Part shown: positions 26,553 to 35,873 of the stretch, piece after piece | Numbering within the stretch: position 1 is the first letter of the stretch | Layout: every line of letters begins with the position of its first letter | From: Anabaena sp. 54 | GTDB taxonomy: Bacteria > Cyanobacteriota > Cyanobacteriia > Cyanobacteriales > Nostocaceae | NCBI GenBank assembly: GCA_900299285.1 | Contig: OMJF01000280.1 | Location: forward strand, 1-60,951 | Length of the DNA: 60,951 nt | Reading direction: 5' to 3' | Translations under genes and position numbers: made by a program | The notes under the pieces: generated by a model | What the model was told of the DNA's origin: nothing | Database searches by the model: none | What the model saw: the letters and a program-made list of their open reading frames with translations, nothing else

Positions 26553-27278
26553 ATGAGTGAAAAAACCATAGAAAATTACGGGAAAAGTTTTCTTGTTCTA
26601 ATTTTGCCGATATCCTTTGTGATTGTTTTACTGGTCAATACCTGGAAAGTTTTACTCGTAATCTTATTGCTGTTAATGGTTTTGACTATTTGGCAGCAAT
26701 ATACATGGGAAAAGTGGTGTAACCAAGTTAACCCAATTTTTTACGAGTTAATTCGGGAAAACCAGGGAAAAATTACGCCCATGGATTTGGCAATTAGGGC
26801 TAATTTTTCTGGAGAGACCGGAAAACGTTATTTAGATGCTAAGGCCAAGGAATTTGGTGCTAGTGTACTGCAATCGGAAAATGAGGGACAATCCTACTAT
26901 TTTATCACTGCCAGTATTCTTGGCGATATTCTTGATAGTAGTGAATCTTCGGAAGATATTCCCAGACAACCAGTTACTAAAGTTGCCCGTTCATTGTTAG
27001 CTCCACGGACTTCAATAGCCCAGGAAGAGAAATCTGAATTTGAATCTTTACCTGAACCAGCCCCGGAGGAAATCAAAAAACCCCTAGAAAAACAGTTAGT
27101 TTTCGGTTCGCTGATTCAATCTGAATTAGCTAAAAGGCTCAATGTCTATTCCAGTACAGTTTATAAACGAAGGAATGACCCGGATTTTACTGAGTGGAGT
27201 CGCAGCCATGATCCAGATGGTATCGCCTGGTCCTATTCTCGTAAGTCTAGGGAGTTTTTTCCTGTAGATGAAAGTTGA
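26553..27278 (+). CDS. Membrane protein with C-terminal HTH-like domain
   Basis: I chose the ATG at 26553 (MSEKTIENYGKS), giving 241 residues; a TTG at 26538 would extend it by five. Two adjacent hydrophobic spans (residues about 13-45, LVLILPISFVIVLLVNTWKV then LLVILLLLMVLTIW) are followed by a helical domain (about 60-125, ELIRENQGKITPMDLAIRAN, winged-helix-like). A Pro/Glu linker and a C-terminal helix-turn-helix-like segment (about 185-215, IQSELAKRLNVYSSTVYKRR) follow. It is probably membrane-tethered and DNA- or protein-binding. I do not recognise a named family. Repeated TTTTTGCCAAG motifs just upstream suggest specific regulation. Confidence 0.6.
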   Translation: MSEKTIENYGKSFLVLILPISFVIVLLVNTWKVLLVILLLLMVLTIWQQYTWEKWCNQVNPIFYELIRENQGKITPMDLAIRANFSGETGKRYLDAKAKEFGASVLQSENEGQSYYFITASILGDILDSSESSEDIPRQPVTKVARSLLAPRTSIAQEEKSEFESLPEPAPEEIKKPLEKQLVFGSLIQSELAKRLNVYSSTVYKRRNDPDFTEWSRSHDPDGIAWSYSRKSREFFPVDES

Positions 27279-27285
27279 CACGTAA

Positions 27286-27305
27286 GGGCGAACGTCCGTT
27301 CGCCC
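27286..27305. terminator. Bidirectional hairpin between convergent genes
   Basis: GGGCGAAC (27286-27293) and GTTCGCCC (27298-27305) form a perfect 8-bp stem with a GTCC loop in the 33-bp gap between the convergent HTH gene and pyrD. The stem ends on A's on one side but has no long T-run, so terminator function is likely from position rather than proven. This hairpin type is also a dispersed repeat. Confidence 0.5.
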
Positions 27306-27311
27306 CTACTG

Positions 27312-28466
27312 TCACCTGTCACCTATCCCTACTGCTTCACCGATGGATTTTAAACCGTTTTCTTCGAGTTTAGTTAATAAACCTGTGAGGACACGGCGCA
27401 CCATGATGGGTCCTTCATAAATCCAGCCTGTATAGGTTTGAATAAGACAAGCCCCCGCTGTGATTTTTTCCCAAGCATCCTTGGCACTAAATATACCGCC
27501 TACACCAATAATCGGCATTTTTCCCTGAGTTTGCTCGTAAATAAAACGAATTACCTCTGTAGAACGCTGTCGTACTGGTTTTCCGCTAATTCCTCCGGCT
27601 TCCTCTTGGGGGGATTTACCTGTTTTTTGAATAATTTGGGTTTTCAGTCCCACACGACTAATAGTGGTGTTAGTGGCAATTAAACCAGCGATTTGGCAAG
27701 CTTTCGCTAGACTAATAATATCAGCTATGGCCTCCCATTCTAAATCGGGGGCTATCTTTACAAATATGGGTTTATTGGTGTTGTTTTCTCCTTGCAATAC
27801 ATCTATGATTTGACTGAGCAAAGCAGCATCCTGGAGCGATCGCAATCCCGGAGTATTAGGAGAAGAAACATTAACTACAAAATAATCACCCAAATCCCTC
27901 AGTAATCGAAAACTCTCTAGATAATCCTGGGCTGCTAATTCCAAAGGTGTGATCTTGGATTTACCTAAATTTATACCTACAGGTATAGGTATTGGATAAT
28001 TCAAGTTTTGTTTCCCCTCCCTGAGTCTTGCGGCCATAGCGACAGCACCAGCATTATTAAAACCCATCCGGTTAAGTGCTGCTTGATCTAACGGTAAACG
28101 AAATAACCGAGGGGGGGGATTTCCCGGTTGAGGGTGATAAGTAACAGTACCCAATTCAGCAAACCCAAACCCAAAATTATGCCACAAAGTAGCGCCAACA
28201 CCGTCTTTGTCAAATCCAGCCGCTAAACCTAAAGGATTAGGAAATTTCATTCCTAGTATAGTTTGTTCTAGTCGTGGATCTTGGAGAGACAAAGATTGGT
28301 AAAGCAGATGATTTAAACAATTATTAGCCGGATAATAGCTGGTTTTTGCCAGCCAATTGACACTCTTAATAGTTTGTTTGTGTAACCACTCTGGGTCGGT
28401 TTTCAGCAGAGTAAATAAAAAATGACCAACTAATGCTTTATAAATATCCAATTTAGGAAAAGTCAA
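27312..28466 (-). CDS. pyrD: Dihydroorotate dehydrogenase, class 2 (quinone-linked)
   Basis: PyrD oxidises dihydroorotate to orotate in pyrimidine synthesis, passing electrons to quinone. This 384-residue protein has the N-terminal membrane-associating helices of class 2 ([23 protein letters not shown]), [33 protein letters not shown] with the catalytic Ser, FVKIAPDL and [13 protein letters not shown] for FMN binding. No ATG is near the start: the frame opens with a TTG at 28466, and a second TTG at 28451 would start the protein at LDIYKALVG, closer to the usual family start. An unusual start codon is therefore likely. Confidence 0.93.
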   Translation of the reverse strand: MTFPKLDIYKALVGHFLFTLLKTDPEWLHKQTIKSVNWLAKTSYYPANNCLNHLLYQSLSLQDPRLEQTILGMKFPNPLGLAAGFDKDGVGATLWHNFGFGFAELGTVTYHPQPGNPPPRLFRLPLDQAALNRMGFNNAGAVAMAARLREGKQNLNYPIPIPVGINLGKSKITPLELAAQDYLESFRLLRDLGDYFVVNVSSPNTPGLRSLQDAALLSQIIDVLQGENNTNKPIFVKIAPDLEWEAIADIISLAKACQIAGLIATNTTISRVGLKTQIIQKTGKSPQEEAGGISGKPVRQRSTEVIRFIYEQTQGKMPIIGVGGIFSAKDAWEKITAGACLIQTYTGWIYEGPIMVRRVLTGLLTKLEENGLKSIGEAVGIGDR

Positions 28467-28507
28467 TTAAATTAGGGAATTACAGAAAATTGTATAGTAT
28501 TTGTAGA

Positions 28508-28614
28508 GTGCGTTACTGTAGCTAACGCACCTTACGTATCTTTCAAAAATCAAATATTAGTCCTATAGGACTTCCGAACAAGTAAAAGTGAGAGACGTTC
28601 CATGGAACGTCTCT
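28508..28614. repeat. Two dispersed palindromes upstream of pyrD
   Basis: GTGCGTTA (28508-28515) pairs with TAACGCAC (28523-28530). Positions 28591-28614 are a perfect 24-bp palindrome centred on CCATGG, with AGAGACGTTCC arms. Both are cyanobacterial dispersed repeats; the AGAGACGT core is found four times in this window. Confidence 0.75.
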
Positions 28615-28692
28615 ACAAGGGTTTGAAACGGTTTCAGGTTACGCACATTAAAACATTAAAACATTAAATGTTAACCTGATGTCTATTAACCC

Positions 28693-28899
28693 AAGTTGCT
28701 AGTTATAATGATTATCTTTTTAGATCCCCCTAAATCCCCCTTAAAAAGGGGGACTTTAATTTATTTCCCCATTGATAAGGGGGACTTTAATTTATTTCCC
28801 CCATTGATAAGGGGGACTTTAATTTATTTCCCCCATTGATAAGGGGGTAAGGGGGGATCAAATCGAGAAATAAACCTGAATATTTATAACTAGCAACTT
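28693..28899. repeat. MITE-like element, copy 2, with nested 32-bp tandem repeats
   Basis: AAGTTGCTAGTTATAA (28693-28708) and its exact reverse complement (28884-28899) are the outer ends. Inside, GATCCCCC (28723-28730) and GGGGGATC (28852-28859) form a second inverted pair. At the core, a 31-32 bp unit starting GGGGGACTTTAATTTATTTC repeats three times (from 28748, 28779 and 28811 to about 28847). TATTAAC stands just outside both ends. The ends match the copy at 19802-19958. Confidence 0.7.
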
Positions 28900-28909
28900 A
28901 CGTTATTAA

Positions 28910-31900
28910 CTAAACCGTGACAAAATTAGCTAATGCTAAAGTCCCCGTTACGCCTGTCACCTCAATAATAGCATCAGTAGTAGCACTAAATCCTGCCGTT
29001 CCATCATTAATAGCGACAAAACTACGGATACTAGCACCAGTACCAAAGGTAAATTGAGCGGCGGAGTTAGCTACAAAAGCAGTATTGGTTAACTTAGCTG
29101 CAATTCCGGTTGTATCCAGTGTTGCCACAGATCCCACATTAGAAAATACGCTGCGGGCAGTGGAAACAAGGAATAAATCATTATTAGCAGTAGCATTGAA
29201 GTCTGTAATCACATCAAAACTACTCAAGACAGAATCAGCTAAATTACGGTAATCAAAACGGTCTATTCCCAGTCCTCCGGTTAGGGTATCTTTTCCTGTA
29301 CCGCCAGTTATGGTGTTATTACCAGTATTACCAATCACGACATTATTACCTGCATTACCAGTACCATTAATTGCGGTTGTTCCCGTTAAAGTCAGGTTTT
29401 CGATGTTTGTCAACGTGGCAATACTCCAGGTGATACTAGATTGAATTGTATCTGTACCTGCGTTGGCATCTTCTTGAATGGAATCACTAACATTGTCTAC
29501 GATGTAAGTATCATTACCTGCACCACCAGACAAATAATCACTTCCAGTCCCACCATCTAATGTATCGTTACCACCCAATCCACTAAGGGAGTTATTGCCA
29601 CTATTACCAGTAATAACGTTATTCAATTCGTTGCCAAAACCACCTGCATTACCCGTACCAGTAAAGGTGAGGTTTTCTAGGTTAGCTGCTAATGTGTAAC
29701 TAATAGGGATTGTACCAGAAGAATACTGGACAGTATCAGTTCCTTCATTGGCATTTTCAGTAACGACAATAAAAGAATTACCACTGACAATGTAAGTATC
29801 GTCACCCGCGCCTCCAAGTAAGGTATCAATACCTCCTGCTCCACCATCAAGAATATTATTGCCGCTGTTGCCCCGGATAGTGTTACTGTTAATGTTGCCA
29901 GTACCGTTAATATTCCCAGTTCCGGTCAAGGTCAGGTTTTCTATACCTGCGGGTAGGGTAGTAGTAGCACTAGATTGTAAAGTGTCACTAATAGTTACTA
30001 TGCCCGTATTTTGTCCTGGTATCAATAAAGCACCCGTGGGATTGGAAAGTGTGACGCTAAAGGTTTCATCAGGTTCTGAAAAGTTGTCATTCAAAATGGG
30101 GACGTTAATAGTCTTTGTGGTTTCCCCAGGGTTAAAGGTCAGTGTACCTGTAGTCGTAGTGTAATCAGAATCCGGATAAGCGAAGCTTCCTGAATAGGAG
30201 GAGCTAGTGGCATATCCGACAGTTACAGTAGTTGTACTGGCCGCAGAAAGGGTGACAGTTAAAACCGCGTTTTGTGGGGAGGTTTGCCCTTCTATTACTG
30301 TGACACTATTGATACTTAAACCAGGCTTTGTGGAAGGTTGGGTAATGTATAAGTCATTGTCTTGTATTGACAGAACACTATTGCCAACAATGGTTAAGTT
30401 AGGTGAGTCATAATAACCATCACTCGTGGTAATTTGGGTGGTTGTTGTGCCATCGTAAAGAAAGATACGACCATAACTGCCATTATTACTAGTGCCTAAC
30501 CATGCCACCTTGTTATTGGCAACCGTGAAATTGCTGTTATTATTAGAAGGAAAATCGTAATTAAAAAGGAAAGAATTACTTAGTGTTACCGTTGAAGTTC
30601 CATTGTAGAGTTTCAATGTGTAACTAGGATAACTATTAATATTTGTTGTTGTCTCTACCCAAACAAGCCAGTTACCGTCAATCTTAAAGTCTTCTTGTGA
30701 CAACAACTGACTGGCCAGTTGAGTTGTGGTGTTAGTAGTACCGTTGTAAAGCTGAAGAGAATAATTTCCGCCATCATAATAATTTGTGCCATTATATTTA
30801 GAGTAGACAACCTGATCACCATAAACTAGTGGATTATAAACCTCAATGTTATTGGTAATTTGGGTAGTAGTTGTGCCATTGTAGAAAAACAAGTTTTCTG
30901 TACCATTCCAGTTAAACCAGGCCACTTTATTATCAGAAATAACAGGACTATAATCGTCGGTGGTGTTGTTTGTGAGTTGAGTTGTAGTAGTTCCGTTGTT
31001 CAGATAAATTTCGTAGTCATTACCATCCCAACCAACCCAGACAGCATTACTACCTGATAGTTGTAAATCCCTTTCGTCTGTGTCGTTATTGGTAAGTTGA
31101 GTTGTGGTTGTGCCATTATTGCGGAATATTTCCACATCTGTGCCATCATTAGCATACCAAACGATAGTATTACCAGCAATTTGAGGTGCGTAGTCGTTAA
31201 TTGTGTTATTGGTTAGTTTGGTTGTTGTGCCACCACTGTAACGATAAATTTCGTAGTCATTACCATCTTTTTTGGCATAAACAACTGTATTACCAGAAAT
31301 ATTGTAACTGGCGCGTATAGCATTACTACTACCTACAACAACATCATAGGCAATATTGGCAATTGGTAATGTTGTTGTGCCGTTGTAGAGGTTAAGAACA
31401 GAATTTGCTCCCTTGCGAGCTACCCAAACGTAATTACTACCAGAAGATTTAACAGAAGCACCTCCCAAACTAGCTAACTTAACTGTCTCATAGAGAGTAA
31501 TCCCTGATTCTTCAATGGCAATATTTTGGCCATTTAGGGTAATAGTCTGATGATCATTTTCATTTTGGATACGATTTATTTCCGTAGCACTTATAGGTAC
31601 ACCACGCACTAAAGCAGAGAAATATTCACCTTCATCTCCTCTGGTGTCTGTGAGGTTGATTTGAGCGTCTAAATAATGCCCAATTTCTTCTAAAAGAATA
31701 GCCTGAATTTGATTTACCGTAGCAGTATTGAGAAAAGTATCAGACAAATAAATCTTATTCTGATTTGCAGCATAGCCTCCTCTTGCGGTTCGCAGCACTG
31801 TACCACTAACTACTTCAATAGTTGGTAAAGCACTGAAATTTTTTGATTTCCACTGAGTAAGAATAGACTCTGCTTTTAAGCGATTGTAACTAGACCCGAA

Positions 31901-32017
31901 GGCTGTCCCTAATATTGTCCAGAAATTCTGAGAACGAGCATATTCAAATAAGGTATCATAAACGCCAGGAATGGCTGTATTCAGAAGATTATTGATGTAA
32001 TTCTGATTTTGAGTCAT
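28910..32017 (-). CDS. Large secreted beta-propeller / Calx-beta / RTX protein
   Basis: The 1035 residues divide into an N-terminal region (1-170), a propeller of repeated NGTTTTQLTNN units with VVW/VAW strands (about 180-570), a Calx-beta domain (about 580-690, ending VPILNDNFSEPDETFSVTL) and several hemolysin-type Ca-binding segments (about 715-960; LDGGAGGIDTLLGGAGDDTY, GGTGSDYLSGGAGNDTYIV, GGTGKDTLTGGLGIDRFDY). RTX repeats and a C-terminal signal without an N-terminal leader indicate type I secretion. Residues 110-114 read EEIGH, in a LLEEIGHYLDAQ context that looks like a zinc-protease HEIGH motif with its first His changed to Glu. Probable surface or exported adhesin-like protein. An AAGGCG site precedes the ATG. 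Confidence 0.85.
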   Translation of the reverse strand: MTQNQNYINNLLNTAIPGVYDTLFEYARSQNFWTILGTAFGSSYNRLKAESILTQWKSKNFSALPTIEVVSGTVLRTARGGYAANQNKIYLSDTFLNTATVNQIQAILLEEIGHYLDAQINLTDTRGDEGEYFSALVRGVPISATEINRIQNENDHQTITLNGQNIAIEESGITLYETVKLASLGGASVKSSGSNYVWVARKGANSVLNLYNGTTTLPIANIAYDVVVGSSNAIRASYNISGNTVVYAKKDGNDYEIYRYSGGTTTKLTNNTINDYAPQIAGNTIVWYANDGTDVEIFRNNGTTTTQLTNNDTDERDLQLSGSNAVWVGWDGNDYEIYLNNGTTTTQLTNNTTDDYSPVISDNKVAWFNWNGTENLFFYNGTTTTQITNNIEVYNPLVYGDQVVYSKYNGTNYYDGGNYSLQLYNGTTNTTTQLASQLLSQEDFKIDGNWLVWVETTTNINSYPSYTLKLYNGTSTVTLSNSFLFNYDFPSNNNSNFTVANNKVAWLGTSNNGSYGRIFLYDGTTTTQITTSDGYYDSPNLTIVGNSVLSIQDNDLYITQPSTKPGLSINSVTVIEGQTSPQNAVLTVTLSAASTTTVTVGYATSSSYSGSFAYPDSDYTTTTGTLTFNPGETTKTINVPILNDNFSEPDETFSVTLSNPTGALLIPGQNTGIVTISDTLQSSATTTLPAGIENLTLTGTGNINGTGNINSNTIRGNSGNNILDGGAGGIDTLLGGAGDDTYIVSGNSFIVVTENANEGTDTVQYSSGTIPISYTLAANLENLTFTGTGNAGGFGNELNNVITGNSGNNSLSGLGGNDTLDGGTGSDYLSGGAGNDTYIVDNVSDSIQEDANAGTDTIQSSITWSIATLTNIENLTLTGTTAINGTGNAGNNVVIGNTGNNTITGGTGKDTLTGGLGIDRFDYRNLADSVLSSFDVITDFNATANNDLFLVSTARSVFSNVGSVATLDTTGIAAKLTNTAFVANSAAQFTFGTGASIRSFVAINDGTAGFSATTDAIIEVTGVTGTLALANFVTV

Positions 32018-32313
32018 TTTTTTCGCCTTTTAAGTTAAAAAACAGTCAAATTCTCAGATTTTAAGACTTAAACACTGTCGAGGCTGAAATAGGTAGTTTA
32101 TTGTGTCTGAGCTTGTTGAAGTGCAGACCGCAAAAAAGCTTTCCCAAAATGGTCATGAACTGAAACTAGTTTATTGTATAACATACAAACAGTAAACAGT
32201 TTATGCAAGATAAAAAAGCTATAGGTATGCTGTCAAAATCAGGATATTTATGATTAAAGGATGAAAGCCGGGACTTTATCACCAATTATCAATTATCAAT
32301 TACCTTGATTATT

Positions 32314-32496
32314 ATGGGGCGTGTTCGTTCTAAATCTGATTTACCGGAAAAAATTTGTGTAGTATGTCAACGTCCGTTTACTTGGCGGAAAAAATGGCAA
32401 GATTGTTGGGATGAGGTGAAATATTGTTCAGAACGTTGTCGTCGTCGTCGTTCTCAGGCTAAAAATGAGACTAGTGGGAACATTGACAATGGATAA
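32314..32496 (+). CDS. DUF2256 small zinc-ribbon-like protein
   Basis: I chose the ATG at 32314 (MGRVRSKSDLPEK), giving 60 residues; the upstream TTG at 32305 has no support. The core reads KICVVCQRPFTWRKKW with a CxxC pair, and WDEVKYCSERCRRRR with a second Cys pair, a four-Cys zinc site characteristic of DUF2256. The basic C-terminus suggests nucleic acid binding. Function unestablished. It lies 34 bp upstream of the isoaspartyl peptidase gene. The 296-bp spacer before it holds no other gene. Confidence 0.85.
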   Translation: MGRVRSKSDLPEKICVVCQRPFTWRKKWQDCWDEVKYCSERCRRRRSQAKNETSGNIDNG

Positions 32497-32530
32497 TTAA
32501 CAATTAATAACGAACAAATCAGAAAATAAC

Positions 32531-33484
32531 ATGACATTACAAGTACAACCTAAATTAATTATTCATGGTGGCGCTGGTAGTTCCTTACAAGGTAAGGGAG
32601 GATTAATAGCAGTCCGTAACTCTCTGTATCATATTGTTGCAGATGTTTACGCTCTTCTACTGAATGGTGCAAATGCAACTGAGGCTGTAGTTAGAGGTTG
32701 TCAAATGTTGGAAGATGAACCACGCTTTAATGCTGGTACTGGTTCTGTATTGCAATCTGATGGACAAATTCGTATGAGTGCTTCTATAATGGATGGAAAT
32801 GCTGGACGTTTTAGTGGTGTAATTAATGTGTCACGGATAAAAAACCCCATTGAAATGGCACTATTTTTACAAGATGCTGATGATCGGGTTTTATCGGATT
32901 ATGGTGCGGCTGAGTTAGCGCGAGAGTTGCAAATTCCTATTTACAATGGTTTAACTGATTTGCGGTTGCAAGAATGGACTCTAGAACGTCAAGGTAATTT
33001 TCAAAAAAATATGGCTGGGGTGGTAGCAGAACCAGAAATAGCATTAAGTAATAATGCGGGTAGGGGGACTATTGGGGTTGTGGCTTTAGATGGGTATGGT
33101 AAATTAGCTGTCGGTACTTCCACTGGTGGTAAAGGCTTTGAAAGAATTGGGCGCGTTAGTGATTCAGCGATGCCAGCAGGTAATTATGCAAATACTCACG
33201 CAGCAGTTAGTTGTACAGGTATTGGTGAAGATATTATTGATGAGTGTTTAGCGGCTAAGGTTGTGGTGAGGGTGACAGATGGAATGTCTCTACAGGATGC
33301 AATGCAAAAATCATTTGCAGAAGCGCGGAAAAATAACAGGGATTTTGGGGCGATCGCTCTTGATGCCACTGGCATGATATCCTATGGTAAAACCTGCGAG
33401 GTATTACTGGCTGCTTACCATAACGGTGACAAAATTGGTGATACTTTAGAATGGAATGATCAAGAATTAATTGGTAATGGGTAA
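32531..33484 (+). CDS. Isoaspartyl peptidase / plant-type L-asparaginase
   Basis: This Ntn-hydrolase is made as a precursor that cleaves itself and then hydrolyses isoaspartyl dipeptides and L-asparagine. In Nostocales this activity completes breakdown of cyanophycin, the nitrogen reserve, by splitting beta-Asp-Arg. The 317 residues include IIHGGAG at the start and NNAGRGTIGVVALDGYG, where Thr180 is the predicted nucleophile and self-cleavage point, then GTSTGG and HAAVSCTGIGED. The last residues (LIGNG) and stop lie inside a TAATGGG repeat tract (about 33469-33503), so the C-terminus has been reshaped by repeat insertion. Confidence 0.92.
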   Translation: MTLQVQPKLIIHGGAGSSLQGKGGLIAVRNSLYHIVADVYALLLNGANATEAVVRGCQMLEDEPRFNAGTGSVLQSDGQIRMSASIMDGNAGRFSGVINVSRIKNPIEMALFLQDADDRVLSDYGAAELARELQIPIYNGLTDLRLQEWTLERQGNFQKNMAGVVAEPEIALSNNAGRGTIGVVALDGYGKLAVGTSTGGKGFERIGRVSDSAMPAGNYANTHAAVSCTGIGEDIIDECLAAKVVVRVTDGMSLQDAMQKSFAEARKNNRDFGAIALDATGMISYGKTCEVLLAAYHNGDKIGDTLEWNDQELIGNG

Positions 33485-33605
33485 TGGGTAATGGGTAATT
33501 GGTAAAACACAGCTATAGATAAGGTGCGTTACGAAGACAGCTAACACACCCTACTTATTTACTACTTATTTACTTATTCTTCTTTCTGCTTACGGGGTAA
33601 AAAAA

Positions 33606-35048
33606 ATGAATATTCCCTTAACACAATCTGATCAAGATGTTCGCACAGCATTAAAAACAATTTGGGGATATGATGATTTTCGTCCTCCCCAAAAGGAAAT
33701 TGTTAACTGTTTAATATCACAAAAAGATGCTCTAATTATTATGCCCACAGGTGGGGGAAAATCAATTTGTTTTCAACTTCCCGCACTACTAAACACAGGG
33801 TTAACTTTAGTAGTTTCTCCTTTGGTAGCACTTATGGAAAACCAAGTTGAGGAATTACGTCAAAAACAGCAAAAAGCAGGACTTTTACACAGTGAATTAC
33901 CGACATTTCAACGCCATGCAACTTTGCAAGCTTTAGAAAGACAGCAATTAAGATTATTGTATTTATCACCGGAGACTTTACTTAGTCCTGTAGTCTGGAA
34001 AAAATTGTGTGATCCCCAACTCCAAATTAATGGTTTAATATTAGATGAAGCCCATTGTTTAGTGCAGTGGGGTGATAGTTTTCGTCCAGCTTACCGACGC
34101 TTGGGAACGGTGCGGGAAGCGTTGCTAAAATCAAAACCACCAGGAACAAAAATTAGTATAGCAGCTTTTACCGCCACTGCTGATACTTTAGCTCAAAAGA
34201 TTATTTCTCAAGTTTTAAAATTAGACAAACCTGATATTTTTAAGATTAATCCCTACCGAGAAAATTTGAATCCCATTGTCCGTATTGCTTGGACTCCTAA
34301 AGGCAGAAAACAACAATTATTAAAGTTTATTCAAAGGCGACCAAATCAAGTAGGTTTAATTTATGTGCGAACTCGAAGAGATAGCGAAAATCTAACCCAG
34401 TGGTTAACAGAAAATGGCTATCATACTGCTAGTTATCACGCGGGATTGAGTCCAGTAGAACGCCGGAATATTGAAGCTAATTGGTTAGGTGGAAAAATCC
34501 TGTTTGTGGTCTGTAGTTGTGCTTTTGGGATGGGGATAAATAAACCAGATGTGCGTTGGGTGGTTCATTTTCACGCGCCCCATTTATTATCTGAATATGT
34601 ACAAGAAATAGGGAGAGCGGGAAGAGACGGGAAACCTGCTGATGTTTTAACCTTGGTCAGTGAACCGACAGGATTTTTAGATTCTGGGGATAAACAAAGG
34701 CAGAAATTTTTTGAACAACAACTACAATTACAACAAGAAAAAGCGCGAAAATTAATCAATAAATTACCACCCCAAGGGGAAATAAATAGTGTAATTAAAG
34801 AATTTCCAGATAGTGCGGTGGCGCTTTCTCTTCTCCATAGTAATGGACAATTGGAATGGCTTGATCCTTTTCATTATGCTATTTCTTCAAAATCAGGAAA
34901 ACCACAACAAATGCAATTACAAGCTGCTAAAAAAATGAGTCAATATCTAACTACTAGAAAATGTCGGTGGTGGTTTTTATTAAATTGCTTTGGTTTTGAA
35001 ACACCTGTTAATTGGCGTTGTAGACATTGTGATAATTGTAGAAATTGA
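33606..35048 (+). CDS. RecQ-family ATP-dependent DNA helicase, short form
   Basis: This 3'-5' SF2 helicase probably acts in recombination and replication-fork repair. The 480 residues show motif 0 (FRPPQKEIVNCL), Walker A MPTGGGKS (46-53), DEAH (in ILDEAHCLVQWG), SAT-like TATAD, motif V FGMGINKPDVRWVVHF and motif VI QEIGRAGRDG. The C-terminus has the RecQ zinc-binding cluster (CRWWFLLNCFGFE with CRHCDNC). It lacks the winged-helix region beyond and the HRDC domain of the roughly 610-residue E. coli enzyme, so it is a truncated-architecture RecQ seen in several cyanobacteria. Confidence 0.9.
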   Translation: MNIPLTQSDQDVRTALKTIWGYDDFRPPQKEIVNCLISQKDALIIMPTGGGKSICFQLPALLNTGLTLVVSPLVALMENQVEELRQKQQKAGLLHSELPTFQRHATLQALERQQLRLLYLSPETLLSPVVWKKLCDPQLQINGLILDEAHCLVQWGDSFRPAYRRLGTVREALLKSKPPGTKISIAAFTATADTLAQKIISQVLKLDKPDIFKINPYRENLNPIVRIAWTPKGRKQQLLKFIQRRPNQVGLIYVRTRRDSENLTQWLTENGYHTASYHAGLSPVERRNIEANWLGGKILFVVCSCAFGMGINKPDVRWVVHFHAPHLLSEYVQEIGRAGRDGKPADVLTLVSEPTGFLDSGDKQRQKFFEQQLQLQQEKARKLINKLPPQGEINSVIKEFPDSAVALSLLHSNGQLEWLDPFHYAISSKSGKPQQMQLQAAKKMSQYLTTRKCRWWFLLNCFGFETPVNWRCRHCDNCRN

Positions 35049-35061
35049 TTAAGTAAGTTGG

Positions 35062-35160
35062 CGTTAAAAATTGTCGTTATGACAAGGGAACAGGGAACTC
35101 TTAACTGGGAACAGGGAACAGGTTACAGGGAACAGGTTACAGGGAACAGGTTTGATAATC
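35062..35160. repeat. GGGAACAGG tandem repeat tract
   Basis: After the helicase stop, words such as GGGAACAGG and GGTTACAGGGAACA repeat several times up to about 35150. These short tandem repeats are common Nostocales spacer filler. Confidence 0.7.
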
Positions 35161-35164
35161 ACTT

Positions 35165-35653
35165 TCAATTTTTAATTGATTCTTCTTGGCTACAATATTT
35201 ATTCAACTCAACAGCCAAAGTATCTGATTGTTTACCGACAGTTTTGGCTGCGGTTGTCAGTGCGGAATCAATTTCTCTTCTAGCTTTTTGAATTTTGATT
35301 TTACCATCGGAAGATACTTCTGCTGTTTTAGTATCACCAAGAGCCTTAGCAGCTTTACCTATAGCTTGACTGACATTATCAAATATCTCGATAAAACTGG
35401 TTTGAAATTCTTGTAATTTAGGATCTTTTAAGTTCAATTTCTGAAGTTCTTGAGTGACATTTTTCAAGTCCTTAGATAACTTTAAACTAGTTGATACTTG
35501 TTGACCTTTTTTGGTATCAATCAGTGATGTACCCTGATTAACGGCTTTAATTAATCGCTGACATTGAGAGGTTTTACTGTCACTACAACTAGTAATTAAT
35601 AAAGCAATGCTCAGAGTAAAAGGAGCAATAACTGGATAACGAGAAAACAACAT
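35165..35653 (-). CDS. Predicted lipoprotein, unknown function
   Basis: This 162-residue protein has a signal peptide ending in a lipobox (LITSC, Cys at 23), so it is probably lipid-anchored. The mature part is nearly all helix with coiled-coil-like heptads (LIKAVNQGTSLIDTKKGQQV, LSKDLKNVTQELQKLNL) and ends near a second Cys (LNKYCSQEE). I recognise no catalytic motif. It converges on the helicase gene and lies upstream of a spacer (35654-35873) with dispersed CTTCGCGCCTCTGCG strings. Confidence 0.75.
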   Translation of the reverse strand: MLFSRYPVIAPFTLSIALLITSCSDSKTSQCQRLIKAVNQGTSLIDTKKGQQVSTSLKLSKDLKNVTQELQKLNLKDPKLQEFQTSFIEIFDNVSQAIGKAAKALGDTKTAEVSSDGKIKIQKARREIDSALTTAAKTVGKQSDTLAVELNKYCSQEESIKN

Positions 35654-35873
35654 TTAATAACTTAAAAATTTAAAATTCAAGAGAGTTGGAAACAGTCATT
35701 TAAACACCAAATTTAGGAAAATAGGAAACAGGGCATAGATTAAAGATATGATAGTAGTTTTTATCTATTGAAACCACAGATTATCTTCTTCCTTTGCGCC
35801 TTTCCTACTTCGCGCCTCTGCGCGAAACAAAAACCGTAGTTCATTTACCAGCAAAATCGCTGTTAGCGTTAGT

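Noticed and set aside
28748..28847. Possible CRISPR array
   Set aside because: The 31-32 bp units are contiguous, with no unique spacers; likewise the 13-bp units at 9171-9222 and the heptamer tracts.
29859..30164. 101-residue ORF antisense to the RTX gene
   Set aside because: Valine/proline-rich shadow of Thr/Gly-rich repeats on the coding strand.
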